Positions 26,150-36,356 of a DNA stretch of 64,000 nucleotides are shown here, piece after piece. The DNA is taken from positions 580,658 to 644,657 of the forward strand of contig NZ_JAANNO010000001.1 of the NCBI RefSeq assembly GCF_011250645.1, in the 5' to 3' direction. The first letter of the stretch is position 1; each line of letters starts with the position of its first letter. The DNA comes from Motilibacter aurantiacus (GTDB taxonomy: Bacteria > Actinomycetota > Actinomycetes > Motilibacterales > Motilibacteraceae). The notes under the pieces were generated by a model that was not told where the DNA came from, did no database searches, and saw only the letters and a program-made list of their open reading frames with translations. A program made the translations under genes and the position numbers.

Positions 26150-27022
26150 ATGAGGTGGTTCCGCCGGAGCCCCGCGGCGGCCCGCGTCGCCGGAGAGGCG
26201 TCCGCGGAGCGCGCTGCCCGGGCGGCCGGCGCTGCGCCCGGCGGAGACGCCGCTGCGGCCGCGACCGCGGCCGCCTTCTTCGACCTGGACGGGACGGTCC
26301 TGCAGGGGGCCTCCCTGTTCCACCTGGCGCGGGGCCTGCACGCCCGCGGGTTCTTCGACGGGCGCGACCTGCTGCGCTTCGCCCGCCGGCAGGCGATGTT
26401 CCGGCTGCGCGGCGTCGAGGACCCGGCCGCCGTCCGGGAGGCCCGCGAGACGGCGCTCGAGTTCATCCGCGGCCGCCGGGTGGACGAGCTGGCCGCGCTC
26501 GGCGAGGAGGTCTTCGAGACGGTGATCCGGGAGAAGGTCTGGCCCGGCACCCGCGCCCTCGCCCGTGGCCACCTCGACGACGGCCAGCGGGTGTGGCTCG
26601 TCACCGCCAGCCCCGCGGAGATCGCCACCACGATCGCGGGCCGGCTGGGCATGACCGGCGCCCTCGGAACCGTGGCCGAGTCCGTCGACGGGGTCTACAC
26701 CGGGCGGCTGGCCGGCGAGATCCTGCACGGCGACGCCAAGGCCGAGGCCGTCCGCGCCCTCGCCGCCCGCGAGGGGCTGCAGCTCGCCGACTGCGCGGCG
26801 TACAGCGACTCGGCCAACGACGTCCCGCTGCTCGAGATCGTCGGCCACCCCTGCGCGGTCAACCCGGACCCGCGCCTGCGCCTGCACGCGCGCCGGCACG
26901 GGTGGCCCGTCCGCGACTACCGCTCGGCGCGGCGCACCGCGCAGCGGGCTGCCCTGCTCGCACTGATCACGGCGGCCGCAGCCGGCGCGGTCGCCGCAGC
27001 CCGTGCGTACCGACGTCGGTGA
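26150..27022 (+). CDS. HAD-IB family phosphatase with C-terminal membrane segment
   Basis: 290 residues. After an Ala/Arg-rich 40-residue N-terminus, HAD motif I FFDLDGTVLQG (nucleophile Asp), motif II VWLVTASP, the Lys region HGDAKAEAV and motif III AYSDSANDVPLLEIVG are intact, so phosphatase activity is expected (SerB/CicA-like subfamily). A hydrophobic segment near the C-terminus (LLALITAAAAGAVAAA) may anchor it. It is convergent with the acyltransferase gene, ends only 7 bases apart, which fits a lipid-phosphate role but does not prove it. Confidence 0.88.
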   Translation: MRWFRRSPAAARVAGEASAERAARAAGAAPGGDAAAAATAAAFFDLDGTVLQGASLFHLARGLHARGFFDGRDLLRFARRQAMFRLRGVEDPAAVREARETALEFIRGRRVDELAALGEEVFETVIREKVWPGTRALARGHLDDGQRVWLVTASPAEIATTIAGRLGMTGALGTVAESVDGVYTGRLAGEILHGDAKAEAVRALAAREGLQLADCAAYSDSANDVPLLEIVGHPCAVNPDPRLRLHARRHGWPVRDYRSARRTAQRAALLALITAAAAGAVAAARAYRRR

Positions 27023-27029
27023 GCCGTGC

Positions 27030-27887
27030 TCAGCCGAAGGCCGGCCCGCGCTCCTCGAGCAGCTGGCCCAGCTTCTGCGCGATCGACTCGCGGACGCGCG
27101 CGGTGAGCTCCAGCACCAGCGCGCGGTCGTCCGCGGCGCCCGGCCCATAGCCGGCTGTCCGCAACGGCGGGAGGAACTCGATCAGCCACTTGGACGGCAG
27201 GGGCACGAGCCCGAGCGGGCCGAGCCAGGGGAACGTCGGGGTGACGGGGAAGTACGGCAGCCCGAGCAGGCGCGCGAGCGGGGCCGCGTCCGCGACCATC
27301 GGATAGATCTCCTCCGCGCCGACGATGGCGCACGGGACGATCGGCGTGCCCGTGCGCAGCGCGGCCCGCACGAAGCCGCCGCGCCCGAACCGCCGCAGCC
27401 GGTAGCGCTCGGCGTACGGCTTGCCCAGCCCTTTGTAGCCCTCCGGGAAGACCCCCACCAGCTCGCCGGAGGTCAGCAGCCGCTCGGCGTTCTCCCGGCG
27501 GGCCATGGTCGCACCGCTCCTGCGGGCGATCTCCCCGATCAACGGCAGGGTGAAGACGAGGTCGCCGGCGAGCAGCCGGAGCGGGCGGTGGGCCGGGTGC
27601 CGGTCCATGAGCACGGCCTGGGTCACCAGCGCGTCGATCGGCAGCGTGCCGGAGTGGTTGGCCGCGACGAGGGCGCCGCCGTCGGCAGGGACGTGGGCCA
27701 GCCCGCGGGACTCCACGCGGAACCAGTGGTCGACCAGAGGGCGCAGCGGAGCGGCCAGCACCGTCTCGGTGAGCTCGCGGTCGAAGCCGAACGCGTCGAC
27801 GGCAGGGTCGCCGGCCATCCGGGACCGGACGAGGGCGAGCCCACGTGCGAGCCAGGGCGGCAGGGGGCCGGCGCTCTGCTCAGCCAT
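27030..27887 (-). CDS. Lysophospholipid acyltransferase family protein (PlsC-like)
   Basis: 285 residues. The acyltransferase block GGALVAANHSGTLPIDALV holds the catalytic His, but the Asp is six residues on (HX6D as read) rather than HX4D, a form seen in the MGAT-like branch. GVFPEGYKGLGKPY supplies the conserved EG motif and TGTPIVPCAIVGAEEIYPM the third block. It should transfer acyl groups to a lysolipid at the membrane. ATG 27887 is used; a GTG at 27923 is possible but its AGG lies too close. Confidence 0.88.
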   Translation of the reverse strand: MAEQSAGPLPPWLARGLALVRSRMAGDPAVDAFGFDRELTETVLAAPLRPLVDHWFRVESRGLAHVPADGGALVAANHSGTLPIDALVTQAVLMDRHPAHRPLRLLAGDLVFTLPLIGEIARRSGATMARRENAERLLTSGELVGVFPEGYKGLGKPYAERYRLRRFGRGGFVRAALRTGTPIVPCAIVGAEEIYPMVADAAPLARLLGLPYFPVTPTFPWLGPLGLVPLPSKWLIEFLPPLRTAGYGPGAADDRALVLELTARVRESIAQKLGQLLEERGPAFG

Positions 27888-28051
27888 GGGACGACGCGAC
27901 CCGCTCGGGAAGGTGGCGCACACCTGCGGGCGAGGACCGGGAGCCGCTCACCCGGCCGACCCGGCGGCGGGCGCGGCGAAGCCGCGGCCCCGACCGGAGG
28001 TCGTCCGGCTCGGTGCCGCGGCGCGCTCGACGTCCCTGATGTGCGCGGGGC

Positions 28052-28147
28052 CTACTTCTTGCGACGCTGCACGCGGGTGCGACGGAGCAGCTTGCGGTGC
28101 TTCTTCTTCGCCATCCGCTTGCGGCGCTTCTTGATGACAGAACCCAC
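28052..28147 (-). CDS. Small ribosomal subunit protein bS22 (AURKAIP1/COX24-domain protein)
   Basis: A 31-residue, extremely basic protein, [20 protein letters not shown] followed by [11 protein letters not shown], nearly identical to the mycobacterial 30S protein bS22. GTG 28147 is preceded by AGGAGCT at ideal spacing. Such tiny genes are easily missed by gene finders. It sits between the acyltransferase and the divergent GAF-EAL gene. It binds 16S rRNA near the decoding centre in mycobacterial ribosomes. Confidence 0.93.
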   Translation of the reverse strand: MGSVIKKRRKRMAKKKHRKLLRRTRVQRRKK

Positions 28148-28345
28148 GCGAGCTCCTAGCCCAGATCGAGACAGATCAACTTCGCACTTGCGCCCGGCGT
28201 GTGACTCCGCTCCCGAGGGGCAGGCACAGGACAGGACCGTGACCGACGACTCTACCGTCTCGTTCCGGTCTCATTCAGCGAACCCCGCGACTATCGTCGG
28301 CGGACCTGTAGTTACTTGTTCACGGTCTGTGGAACTGACGGGGGC

Positions 28346-29557
28346 ATGAGCACGGTGGCGACAGCTTTGGCCGAGCGCAGGCAGCGCGTCCTGCACCTTG
28401 CACGAACCCACCTCGGCATGGACGTCGCCTGGCTGTCGCGGTTCACCGGCGGAGAGCAACTGATCGTCCAGGCCGACGGCGACCTCGCCGGCATCGGCCT
28501 GGAGATCAACTGCGGCACGAGCTACGAGGACTCCTACTGCGCCCGGGTGCTCACCGGTGACCTTCCCTCGGTCATCCCACGGGCGCGGCACGACCCCCGC
28601 ACCCGCGACCTCCCGATCACCGCCCGGCTCGGGATCGGGGCCTACGTCGGGGTCCCGGTGAGCCGGCCGGACGGGTCGGCCGAGGGCATGCTCTGCTGCG
28701 TCAGCCGCAGCGCCCAGCCCCGGCTCGACGACCGGGACGCGCGCTTCCTCCAGCTGCTGGCCCGGCTGCTCGAGGAGAGCGACGACAGCGCGCTGCAGGC
28801 CGCCGCGGCCGACGAGGAGCAGGCCCGCGACCGCTCCCGGACCCGGATGCTGCGGGCGCTCGCCGCCCGCGAGGTCCAGCCGGTCTTCCAGGCCATCGTC
28901 CGCCTCCACGACCTGCAGGTCGTCGGGGTCGAGGCGCTCTCCCGCTTCGACCGCTCGCTCGGCACCGACCCGGCCCAGGTCTTCTCCGACGCCGGGCAGC
29001 TGGGCCTCGGCCCGGACCTGGAGCTGGTCGCCATCGAGCGGGCGCTGGAGCAGCTCGCCGACCTGCCGGAGGGGATGCGGCTGGGCCTCAACGCCTCGCC
29101 GCAGGCCCTGATGGACCCGCGGCTGACCGCCCGGCTGCTCGACGAGCGCGGGGACCGGCTCTGCCTCGAGGTCACCGAGCACGCGCCCGTGCGCGACTAC
29201 CCCACGCTGGTGCGCACGCTCGACGGGCTGCGCGCCGAAGGCGTGAAGATCGCCGTGGACGACGCCGGCGCGGGCTTCGCCAGCCTGCGTCACATTCTCC
29301 AGCTGCGCCCGGACTCGATCAAGCTCGATCTGGAGATCACCCGCGGCATCGCGGCCGACCCGGTGCGCCAGGCCCTCGCGCAGAGCCTGCTCGGCTTCGC
29401 CCGCTCACTGCAGGCGGAGCTGCTGGCCGAGGGCGTGGAGACGGGCGAGGACCTGCAGGCCCTCCGGTCCCTGGGGGTCGACCTGGTGCAGGGCTACCTG
29501 TTCGGCCGTCCCGGGCCGCTGGCTCAGGCGGTCTCGACGAAGGAGTCGCGCAGGTAG
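28346..29557 (+). CDS. GAF-EAL domain protein, c-di-GMP phosphodiesterase
   Basis: 403 residues. A GAF-like sensor (residues about 5-150, with EDSYCARVLTGDLPSVIPRA and IGAYVGVPVSRPDGSAEGMLCC) is followed by an EAL domain (about 165-400). The catalytic set is complete: VEALSRF, LGLNAS, CLEVTEH, IAVDDAGAGFASL, IKLDLE, AEGVET and VQGYLFG. It should hydrolyse cyclic di-GMP in response to a ligand on GAF. ATG 28346 follows GGGG. Its last 34 bases overlap the end of the convergent HTH gene. No GGDEF protein occurs in the window. Confidence 0.92.
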   Translation: MSTVATALAERRQRVLHLARTHLGMDVAWLSRFTGGEQLIVQADGDLAGIGLEINCGTSYEDSYCARVLTGDLPSVIPRARHDPRTRDLPITARLGIGAYVGVPVSRPDGSAEGMLCCVSRSAQPRLDDRDARFLQLLARLLEESDDSALQAAAADEEQARDRSRTRMLRALAAREVQPVFQAIVRLHDLQVVGVEALSRFDRSLGTDPAQVFSDAGQLGLGPDLELVAIERALEQLADLPEGMRLGLNASPQALMDPRLTARLLDERGDRLCLEVTEHAPVRDYPTLVRTLDGLRAEGVKIAVDDAGAGFASLRHILQLRPDSIKLDLEITRGIAADPVRQALAQSLLGFARSLQAELLAEGVETGEDLQALRSLGVDLVQGYLFGRPGPLAQAVSTKESRR

Positions 29558-29739
29558 TCGTGGACGGCCTGCTCCGGCACGCGGAAGGACCGGCCGACGC
29601 GGACCGCGGGCAGGTCGCCGTTGTGGACGAGCCGGTAGACCGTCATCTTGGAGACACGCATGATCGACGCGACCTCGGCGACGGTCAGGAACCGCACCTC
29701 GCCGAGGGCCGCTCCCGCGGCCCGGTCCTTGCCTGCCAT
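29524..29739 (-). CDS. Excisionase-type helix-turn-helix protein
   Basis: A 71-residue DNA-binding protein consisting almost entirely of a MerR-like/excisionase HTH: VRFLTVAEVASIMRVSKMTV followed by YRLVHNGDLPAVRVGRSFRV. This exact type is highly conserved in actinobacteria as a single-domain regulator and is not associated with an integrase here. Its 3' end overlaps the GAF-EAL gene by 34 bases on the opposite strand. The 209-base gap upstream (29740-29948) should hold its promoter; TACGCT on the minus strand is a weak -10 candidate. Confidence 0.9.
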   Translation of the reverse strand: MAGKDRAAGAALGEVRFLTVAEVASIMRVSKMTVYRLVHNGDLPAVRVGRSFRVPEQAVHDYLRDSFVETA

Positions 29740-29948
29740 CGCCCACCGGCTCCCTGCGACCGGGCGGGTGCCGGCTTCCCCTCCGGCACACGCGTCACCC
29801 GGACGCCCGCCGTAAGCGTAGGGGCGTGAGGTGCTCGTGGGGAAGCCGGTGTGTCGGTTAGGCCCGGAAGGGTCAGCCGTGGTAGGAGCCGGCCGCGCGG
29901 CGAACCGGGGGCAGGAGGCGCCGCGCCAGCTCGTCCACGGCGGCCGGG

Positions 29949-31124
29949 TCAGGGCTGCGGGTCCAGCCCGAAGCACGGGAAGACAGCGGCCCGGGTCGCC
30001 AGGACCGCCTGGTCCAGCGGGTCCGCCGGGTCGTAGCCCCGCGCCCACGGGACGAACGACGGGTCGGCGCCGTCGGTCATGCGCGCCGGAGCGGGGCGGC
30101 CGACGAGCTCGCTGACGTACGACCGCCAGGAGTCCGGGCAGGCGGTCGCGGGGTCGACCGGCCGGTGCGCGGCGATGGCGAGCAGGTGCGCCCAGGCCCG
30201 CGGGACCACGTCGACGGGCTCGTAGCCCCCACCGCCCGTCGCGATCCAGCGCCCCTCGCAGTGCTCGTGGGCGAGCTCGTGCAGGGTGGCGTACGACTGG
30301 CGCTGGGCGTCGAGCGAGAGCGCGAGGTGCGCCAGCGGGTCGGCGGCATGGCTGTCGGCGCCGTGCTGGGTGACCAGCACCTGCGGCCGGAACTCGGCGA
30401 GCAGCGGGGGCACGACGGCGTCGAAGGCGCGCAGCCAGCCCGAGTCGCCCGTCCCCGGCGGCAGGGCGACGTTGACGGCGGTCCCCTCCGCCCCCGCTGC
30501 CCCGCTCGAAGCCGGCCAGCCGGTGCCGGGGAAGAGCGCGAGCCCGGTCTCGTGCAGGCTGATCGTCAGCACCCGAGGGTCCGCGTAGAACGCCTCCTCC
30601 ACGCCGTCGCCGTGGTGGACGTCGACGTCGACGTACGCGACCCGCTCGGCGCCGAGCTCGAGCAGCCGCGAGATCGCGACCCCGCAGTCGTTGTAGACGC
30701 AGAACCCGGCCGCCGAGCCGCGCAGCGCGTGGTGCATCCCCCCGCTGATGTTCACCGCGTGGGCCGCCTGCCCGGACCACACGTGCTCCGCGCCCTGCAC
30801 GGTCGCCCCGACGTAGTGCGCGCTGGCCTCGTGCATGCCGGAGAAGGCGGGGGTGTCGTCGGTGCCGAGCCCGTGGTCGAAGTCGGCGTACGCGGGCTCG
30901 AGGCTGGCCGCCTTGACCGCCTCGACGTACCCGGCGTCGTGGACCAGCCCGAGCAGCCGTTCGTCGGCGAGCGGGGCGTCGGTCACCTTCACCCCCGCCA
31001 GCAGGCCCAGCTCGTCGGCCAGCCGCATGGTCAGGTCGAGCCGGAGCGGCGACATCGGGTGGCAGGGGCCGAAGTCATAGGACAGGAACGAGGCGTCCCA
31101 CGCGACCTCGACCGGACTCGTCAC
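29949..31124 (-). CDS. acuC: AcuC-type deacetylase (histone deacetylase family)
   Basis: 391 residues of the arginase/deacetylase fold. Metal and catalytic positions are visible in NISGGMHHALRGSAAGFCVYND (His-His pair), AYVDVDVHHGDGVEEAFY (Asp and His zinc ligands), TISLHETG and VTQHGADSHAADPLA (the Asp ligand). AcuC removes acetyl groups from acetyl-CoA synthetase in Bacillus. GTG 31124 is chosen because TACGGT lies exactly 7 bases upstream (leaderless); GTG 31133 overlaps that box. It is divergent from an MFS gene. Confidence 0.9.
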   Translation of the reverse strand: MTSPVEVAWDASFLSYDFGPCHPMSPLRLDLTMRLADELGLLAGVKVTDAPLADERLLGLVHDAGYVEAVKAASLEPAYADFDHGLGTDDTPAFSGMHEASAHYVGATVQGAEHVWSGQAAHAVNISGGMHHALRGSAAGFCVYNDCGVAISRLLELGAERVAYVDVDVHHGDGVEEAFYADPRVLTISLHETGLALFPGTGWPASSGAAGAEGTAVNVALPPGTGDSGWLRAFDAVVPPLLAEFRPQVLVTQHGADSHAADPLAHLALSLDAQRQSYATLHELAHEHCEGRWIATGGGGYEPVDVVPRAWAHLLAIAAHRPVDPATACPDSWRSYVSELVGRPAPARMTDGADPSFVPWARGYDPADPLDQAVLATRAAVFPCFGLDPQP

Positions 31125-31131
31125 GGCGGTC

Positions 31132-31156
31132 ACCGTACGCCGGGCGATGACAGGAT
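31132..31156. promoter_or_regulatory. Divergent -10 boxes for acuC and the MFS gene
   Basis: On the minus strand TACGGT (31137-31132) ends 7 bases before GTG 31124; on the plus strand CAGGAT (31151-31156) ends 6 bases before GTG 31163. The two leaderless promoters are packed into 38 bases between the genes, so they must interfere. Confidence 0.4.
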
Positions 31157-31162
31157 CCCAGC

Positions 31163-32329
31163 GTGAGCCCGAACGCGCGTGCCCGCGGCCGCGCGCCGGT
31201 CTTCCTCGCCTTCGCCGGCTTCGCGCTCTTCTGGGGCTGCTGGGGCGCGCTGCTCCCGGCCGTCCAGGAGTCCGCGGGCGTCGACGACCGCGCGCTCGGG
31301 CTCGCGCTGCTCATGGTGGGGCTCGGCGCGCTGCTGACCATGCGGGCGACCGGGGCGCTGGTCGACCGATACGGCCCGCGGGTCCTCCCGCTGACCGCGC
31401 TGGCCCTGGCAGCGGCCGCGCTCGGGCCCGCGCTGGTGTCCGGCGGCGCGGCGCTGGCCGCGGCACTGCTCCTGCTCGGGGCCGCGTCCGGCGCCATGGA
31501 CGTGGCGATGAGCGCCGCGGCCGTCGCCCGGGAGACGGCCGAGCGGCGGCCGCTGCTCAACCTGGCGAACGCCGCCTTCTCGGCGACCGTGGTCGTGGCG
31601 AGCCTGGCCGCCGGCGGCCTGCGCGCGGCCGGGGTGGGCCCGCTGGCCGTGTTCGGCGGCGTCGCCCTCGTCCTCGTCGGGCTGGCCGCGACCGTGCTCC
31701 GCCCGGCACGCGGGGCCCCTCGCCCGGTGGCCCGGGCGCGCGGCCCCCGCCCCCGACGGCTGCTGCCCGCCCCCACGCTGCTCGTCCTCGGCGGGCTGGG
31801 CGGCCTGGCGTACCTCGTGGAGAACGCGTGGCAGAGCTGGGGCGCCGTGCACCTGGAGTCCACGCTCGACGCGCCGGCGGGGATCTCGGCGGCGGCGCCG
31901 GCGACGTTCGCGGCCTGTGCCGCGGTGGGCCGGGTCGCCGGCAACCGGCTGCTGTCCGCGTACGCCGCCCCGGCCCTGCTCCCCGTCGCCGCCGCCGTCG
32001 CCGCGCTGGGGTCGCTGCTCGCGGCCCTCGCCCCCACGGCTCCGGTCGCGCTCGCCGGCATCGCGCTCGCCGGCACCGGGACCTCGGTCTGCATGCCGAC
32101 GCTCGTGAGCGTCGCGGGCGCGTGGGCCGGCGACGACCGGCAGGCCTCGGCGACCTCGTCCGTGGCCGCCACGGCGTACCTCGGCTTCCTCGTCGGGCCG
32201 GCGGTGGTCGGGCTGGTGGCGGGCGCGGCGTCCCTGCGGGCCGCGCTCGTCGGGGTGGCGGCCCTGGCGGCGCTGCTGTGCGTGCTCGCACCGGCGGTAG
32301 GCTGGGCGGCCCGCAGGCCGCGCCGGTGA
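31163..32329 (+). CDS. MFS transporter
   Basis: A 388-residue membrane protein with about 12 hydrophobic segments. The start FLAFAGFALFWGCWGALLPAVQ and the loop RATGALVDRYGPRVLPL (variant of the loop 2-3 motif) are typical of the fucose-permease/YbjJ-like MFS group. The substrate is unknown. The GTG start has a CAGGAT box 6 bases upstream. A hairpin follows the stop codon. Confidence 0.85.
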   Translation: MSPNARARGRAPVFLAFAGFALFWGCWGALLPAVQESAGVDDRALGLALLMVGLGALLTMRATGALVDRYGPRVLPLTALALAAAALGPALVSGGAALAAALLLLGAASGAMDVAMSAAAVARETAERRPLLNLANAAFSATVVVASLAAGGLRAAGVGPLAVFGGVALVLVGLAATVLRPARGAPRPVARARGPRPRRLLPAPTLLVLGGLGGLAYLVENAWQSWGAVHLESTLDAPAGISAAAPATFAACAAVGRVAGNRLLSAYAAPALLPVAAAVAALGSLLAALAPTAPVALAGIALAGTGTSVCMPTLVSVAGAWAGDDRQASATSSVAATAYLGFLVGPAVVGLVAGAASLRAALVGVAALAALLCVLAPAVGWAARRPRR

Positions 32330-32353
32330 CCGCCGGTCCGCGCCGGCCGGCGG
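32330..32353. terminator. Hairpin after the MFS gene
   Basis: CCGCCGG (32330-32336) pairs with CCGGCGG (32347-32353) directly after the MFS stop codon, between convergent genes. The stem is 7 bp; sequence bias makes this moderately likely by chance. Confidence 0.35.
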
Positions 32354-32460
32354 CGCAGGCTCCGGTGCCCCGCGCCCCCGGCCCGCGCACAGGATCGGAC
32401 GGCGCTCCGCGGCGTCCCGGTGGCACCGTCACCGGCCGCCTCGCCTGCACCGGGAGCCCC

Positions 32461-33641
32461 CTACTCCTGCCGCAGCGCCACCACCGGGTCGAGCCGGCCC
32501 GCGCGCCGCGCCGGCGCGACGCCGAAGAAGACGCCCACCGCGACGGACACCGCGAAGGCGACCGCCGGCGACCACCACGACACGACGGCCGGCAGCGGGG
32601 AGACCGCATCGACGAGCAGCGAGCCGCCGACCCCGAGCCCGATCCCGATGACCCCGCCGACGGTCGTCAGCAGCACGGCCTCGACCAGGAACTGCAGCAG
32701 GATGTCGCGCTGGCGCGCACCGAGCGCCTTGCGCAGCCCGATCTCGCGCGTCCGCTCGCGCACGCTCACCAGCATGATGTTGGACACCCCCACGCCGCCC
32801 ACCACCAGCGAGATGGCCGCGATCGCCGCGAGCACGAGCGTCAGCAGCCCGAGGATGGTCCCGACGGTGCCGAGGATCTGCGACTGGGAGACGGCGGAGA
32901 ACTCCTCGTCGGGGTACTTGTCCTGCAGCGCCTCGACCAGCCGCGGGGCCAGCCGGTCGACGTCGTCGCTGGTGGGCGCCTTCACGGCGAGGCCGTCGAT
33001 GCGGTCCACGCCGAAGAGCCGTTGCGCGGCGGTGACGGGGACCTGCACCTCCTGGTCGCGGCTCACCCCGAAGGCCGTGCCGCGCTCGGCGAGCACGCCC
33101 GTGACCCGGAACCGCACGCCCCCGATCGTGACGAAGCGGCCGAGCGGCTCGCGGTCACCGAAGAGCGTCTCGGCCACCACAGACCCGAGGACCGCCACCC
33201 GGCGGCGCGTCTCCACGTCCGTCTCGGTGAAGTAGCTGCCGCGGGCCAGCGGCTGGTCGAGGACGAACGGCACGTTCTCGTTCGTGCCGCTGACGGTCAC
33301 GAACAACGAGCGGGAGCCGACCCGTACCTGCTCGCCGGAGGCGACCGTCACCGCCACCGCGCGCCGGTCCCCGACCACGCGGCCGAGCACGTCGATGTCG
33401 TCCAGCGTCAGCCGGCTGATCGACGGCGCCGACCCGAGCTCGAACCGGCCCGGCACCACCAGCAGCAGGTTCGCGCCGAGGCCCTCGACCTGGGTCTCGA
33501 CCTCGCGCTTCGCGCCGCTGCCGATCGCGACCAGCAGGACGACCGCGGCCACGCCGATGACCACGCCCACCATGGTGAGCGCGGAGCGCAGCCGGTTCGC
33601 CCGCAGCGCGTCCAGCGCGACCCGGAACGCCTCCGCGGTTC

Positions 33642-33645
<4 letters not shown>
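32461..33645 (-). CDS. MacB-type ABC transporter permease
   Basis: 394 residues with MacB architecture: one N-terminal membrane helix (LRSALTMVGVVIGVAAVVLLVAIG), a large extracytoplasmic domain (about 45-265) and three C-terminal helices ending VFFGVAPARRAGRLDPVVAL. The coupling segment SVRERTREIGLRKALGARQRDIL is classic for the FtsX/MacB family. The GTG start overlaps the ATPase stop by GTGA. MacB-type pumps move substrates mechanically from outside the membrane; the substrate is unknown. Confidence 0.93.
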
Positions 33646-34351
<706 letters not shown>

Positions 34352-34355
<4 letters not shown>

Positions 34356-35740
34356 CCGATCCCCTGGCCCGCGCGCACCCGGTCGGCCCCCCGCACGACG
34401 ACCGTCTCCCCACCCTTGAGCCCCTTCGTGACCTGGACGACGTCCTCGCCCTGCGCGCCGAGCGTGACCCGGCGCTTCTCGGCCCGCCCGGTCCGCACCA
34501 CCCACACGGTGTCCTGGTCGCCGTCGCGGAACACCGCGGCGACGGGGACCGCGACGGCGTCCCGGACGGTGCGGACGGCGAGGTCGGCGACCGCGCTCAT
34601 GCCCGGGCGCGGCTGCGGCGCCTCCGACCCGTCGGCGAGCTTGCCGTCGACGAGGCGGAGCCGGACGCGGTACGTGACCCCGCCGCCCGTCGACGTCGCC
34701 GGAGCCGTCTCGACCGAGGACACCACGGCGCGGTAGCGCGCGCCCTCCACGGCGTCGAGCTCGACCGCCGCCCGCACCCCGCGGCGTACCAGCAGGATGT
34801 CGGTCTCGTCGACGTCGGCCACGAGCGACACCGTCGACGCGTCGGTGACGGTGAGCAGGGGCGTGCCGGCCGACACCGGTGCGCCCTCGGTGATGGCGCC
34901 GGCGCCGGCGGCCCCACCGTCGCCCGTACCCCCCGCGGAGCCGCCGAGCAGCGCCGACGCCTGGTCCTGCAGGTCGGCGGGCAGCGAGCCCAGCGCCCCG
35001 CCCAGGTCGCCGCCCCCGGGCCCGCCGCCGCCGCCGGCGGCGGCGAGGGTGACCGTGCCGCCGATCGGCGCCCGGACCACCAGCGCGTCCACGGTCTGCT
35101 CGGCCACCTCCACCGCGGCCCTGGTCTGGACGCGCTGCGCGCCGGCCAACGAGGACAGCGCGCGTGCGAGCCCCCCGAGCCCGTCGTCGACCCGGCGCAC
35201 GGCGTCGGCCGCCGCGTCGCTGGCGGCGGCGTACTGCCCCTCGGCGGTGGCCACGGCGGCGAGCGCCCGCGCCCGGGCGGTGGGGTCGGGGATCTCCTCG
35301 GCCGCGGCCCGGGCCTGTGCGAACCCGCGCTCGGCCGCCTCGTCCGCCTGCCGCTGCTGCTCCCCCAGGCCGGCCGGGGAGGAGACGTCCACGTCGGCCG
35401 CGTCCGCCGCCTCCGCGTCCGCCCGGCGCGCCTGCGCGAGCCGTGCCTCGGCCTGGGGGGAGTCGACCCGCAGCAGCACCTGCCCGGCCGTGACCTGCTC
35501 GCCGTCGCGGACCAGCAGCCGCAGCACGGTCCCGTCGGCCGGGCTCGTCACGGCCGCAGTCGCCTTCGCGACCACCGAGGCCGGAGCCTCGACCACCTCA
35601 CCGACCGTCGCGCGACCGACCTCCGCGGTCCTCACGTCAGGGCTGTCGTCCCCACGCGTCGCGGCGTAGGCCCCCGCCGCCGCCACGAGGGCTGCGATCG
35701 GGCCGGCGACGACGGCGGCCCGGCGTACGCGACGAGGCAC
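34352..35740 (-). CDS. Membrane-fusion adaptor (HlyD/MacA family)
   Basis: 462 residues with an N-terminal membrane anchor (AAVVAGPIAALVAAAGAYAA), a biotinyl-lipoyl domain (SPADGTVLRLLVRDGEQVTAGQVLLRVDSPQAE), an Ala-rich coiled-coil hairpin (about 105-215), a Gly-rich insertion (residues about 232-280, GGGGGPGGGDLGG...) and beta-barrel/MP domains. In a Gram-positive it would extend into the wall and hand substrate to the MacB pair encoded downstream. The GTG start has TAGCCT six bases before it, indicating a leaderless operon mRNA. Confidence 0.9.
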
Positions 35741-35746
35741 GCAGCC

Positions 35747-35752
35747 AGGCTA
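35747..35752 (-). promoter_or_regulatory. -10 box of the MacA-MacB operon
   Basis: TAGCCT on the minus strand ends 6 bases before the GTG at 35740; no ribosome site is present, so translation is probably leaderless. Confidence 0.45.
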
Positions 35753-35864
35753 CGTGCGCCGGGGGGCCGCCGCCGGTCGAGCGCGCGGCGCAGCGGGCGC
35801 CGGACGCAGCAGCCCGGGCACCCCGTCGCATCTACTGGGAGAGGCGAGGACGGGGGCGGACGGC

Positions 35865-36356
35865 ATGGAGTTCGAGGAGTACGTCGCGGCGCGCGGTCAG
35901 CACCTGCTGCGCCTGGCGATGCTGCTCGCGGACGACGCCCACGCCGCCGAGGACCTGGTGCAGACCGCTCTGCTCGACGCGTACCGGCACTGGCGGCGGG
36001 TGCGGAAGGCCGGCGCGCCCGATGCGTACGTCCGCAGGATCCTCGTGAACGCCGCCCTCGCGAGCCGCCGACGCAGGTCGAGCACCGAGCTGGTGGTGGC
36101 CGAGGTACGCCCCGTCGCGAGCGTGCCGGACCACGCCGAGGCCACGGTGGCGCAGGACGCCGCCTGGCGGGCGATCGCCGCGCTGCCGCCCCGGTCGCGG
36201 GCGGTGCTGGCCCTGCGGTACTTCGAGGACCTGGACGACGAGGCGGTCGCCGACGCGCTCGGCATCACCCGCTCCACGGTCCGCTCCACGGCCGCGCGGG
36301 CGCTCGCGTCGCTGCGGTCGCAGGTGACGGCCCCGCTGCCCGGAGGCGAGCGTTGA
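35865..36356 (+). CDS. SigE-family RNA polymerase sigma factor
   Basis: A 163-residue ECF-like sigma-70 factor. Region 2 is EEYVAARGQHLLRLAMLLADDAHAAEDLVQTALLDAYRHW and region 4 is ALPPRSRAVLALRYFEDLDDEAVADALGITRSTVRSTAARAL, the pattern of the SigE family of actinobacteria. ATG 35865 is the only good start before region 2. Its stop overlaps the next gene's TTG by 4 bases, marking the downstream membrane protein as a probable partner. Confidence 0.93.
   Translation: MEFEEYVAARGQHLLRLAMLLADDAHAAEDLVQTALLDAYRHWRRVRKAGAPDAYVRRILVNAALASRRRRSSTELVVAEVRPVASVPDHAEATVAQDAAWRAIAALPPRSRAVLALRYFEDLDDEAVADALGITRSTVRSTAARALASLRSQVTAPLPGGER

Noticed and set aside
29524-29739. Excisionase of a mobile element.
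   Set aside because: There is no integrase, attachment repeat or other mobile gene nearby; this single-domain HTH type is a chromosomal actinobacterial protein.
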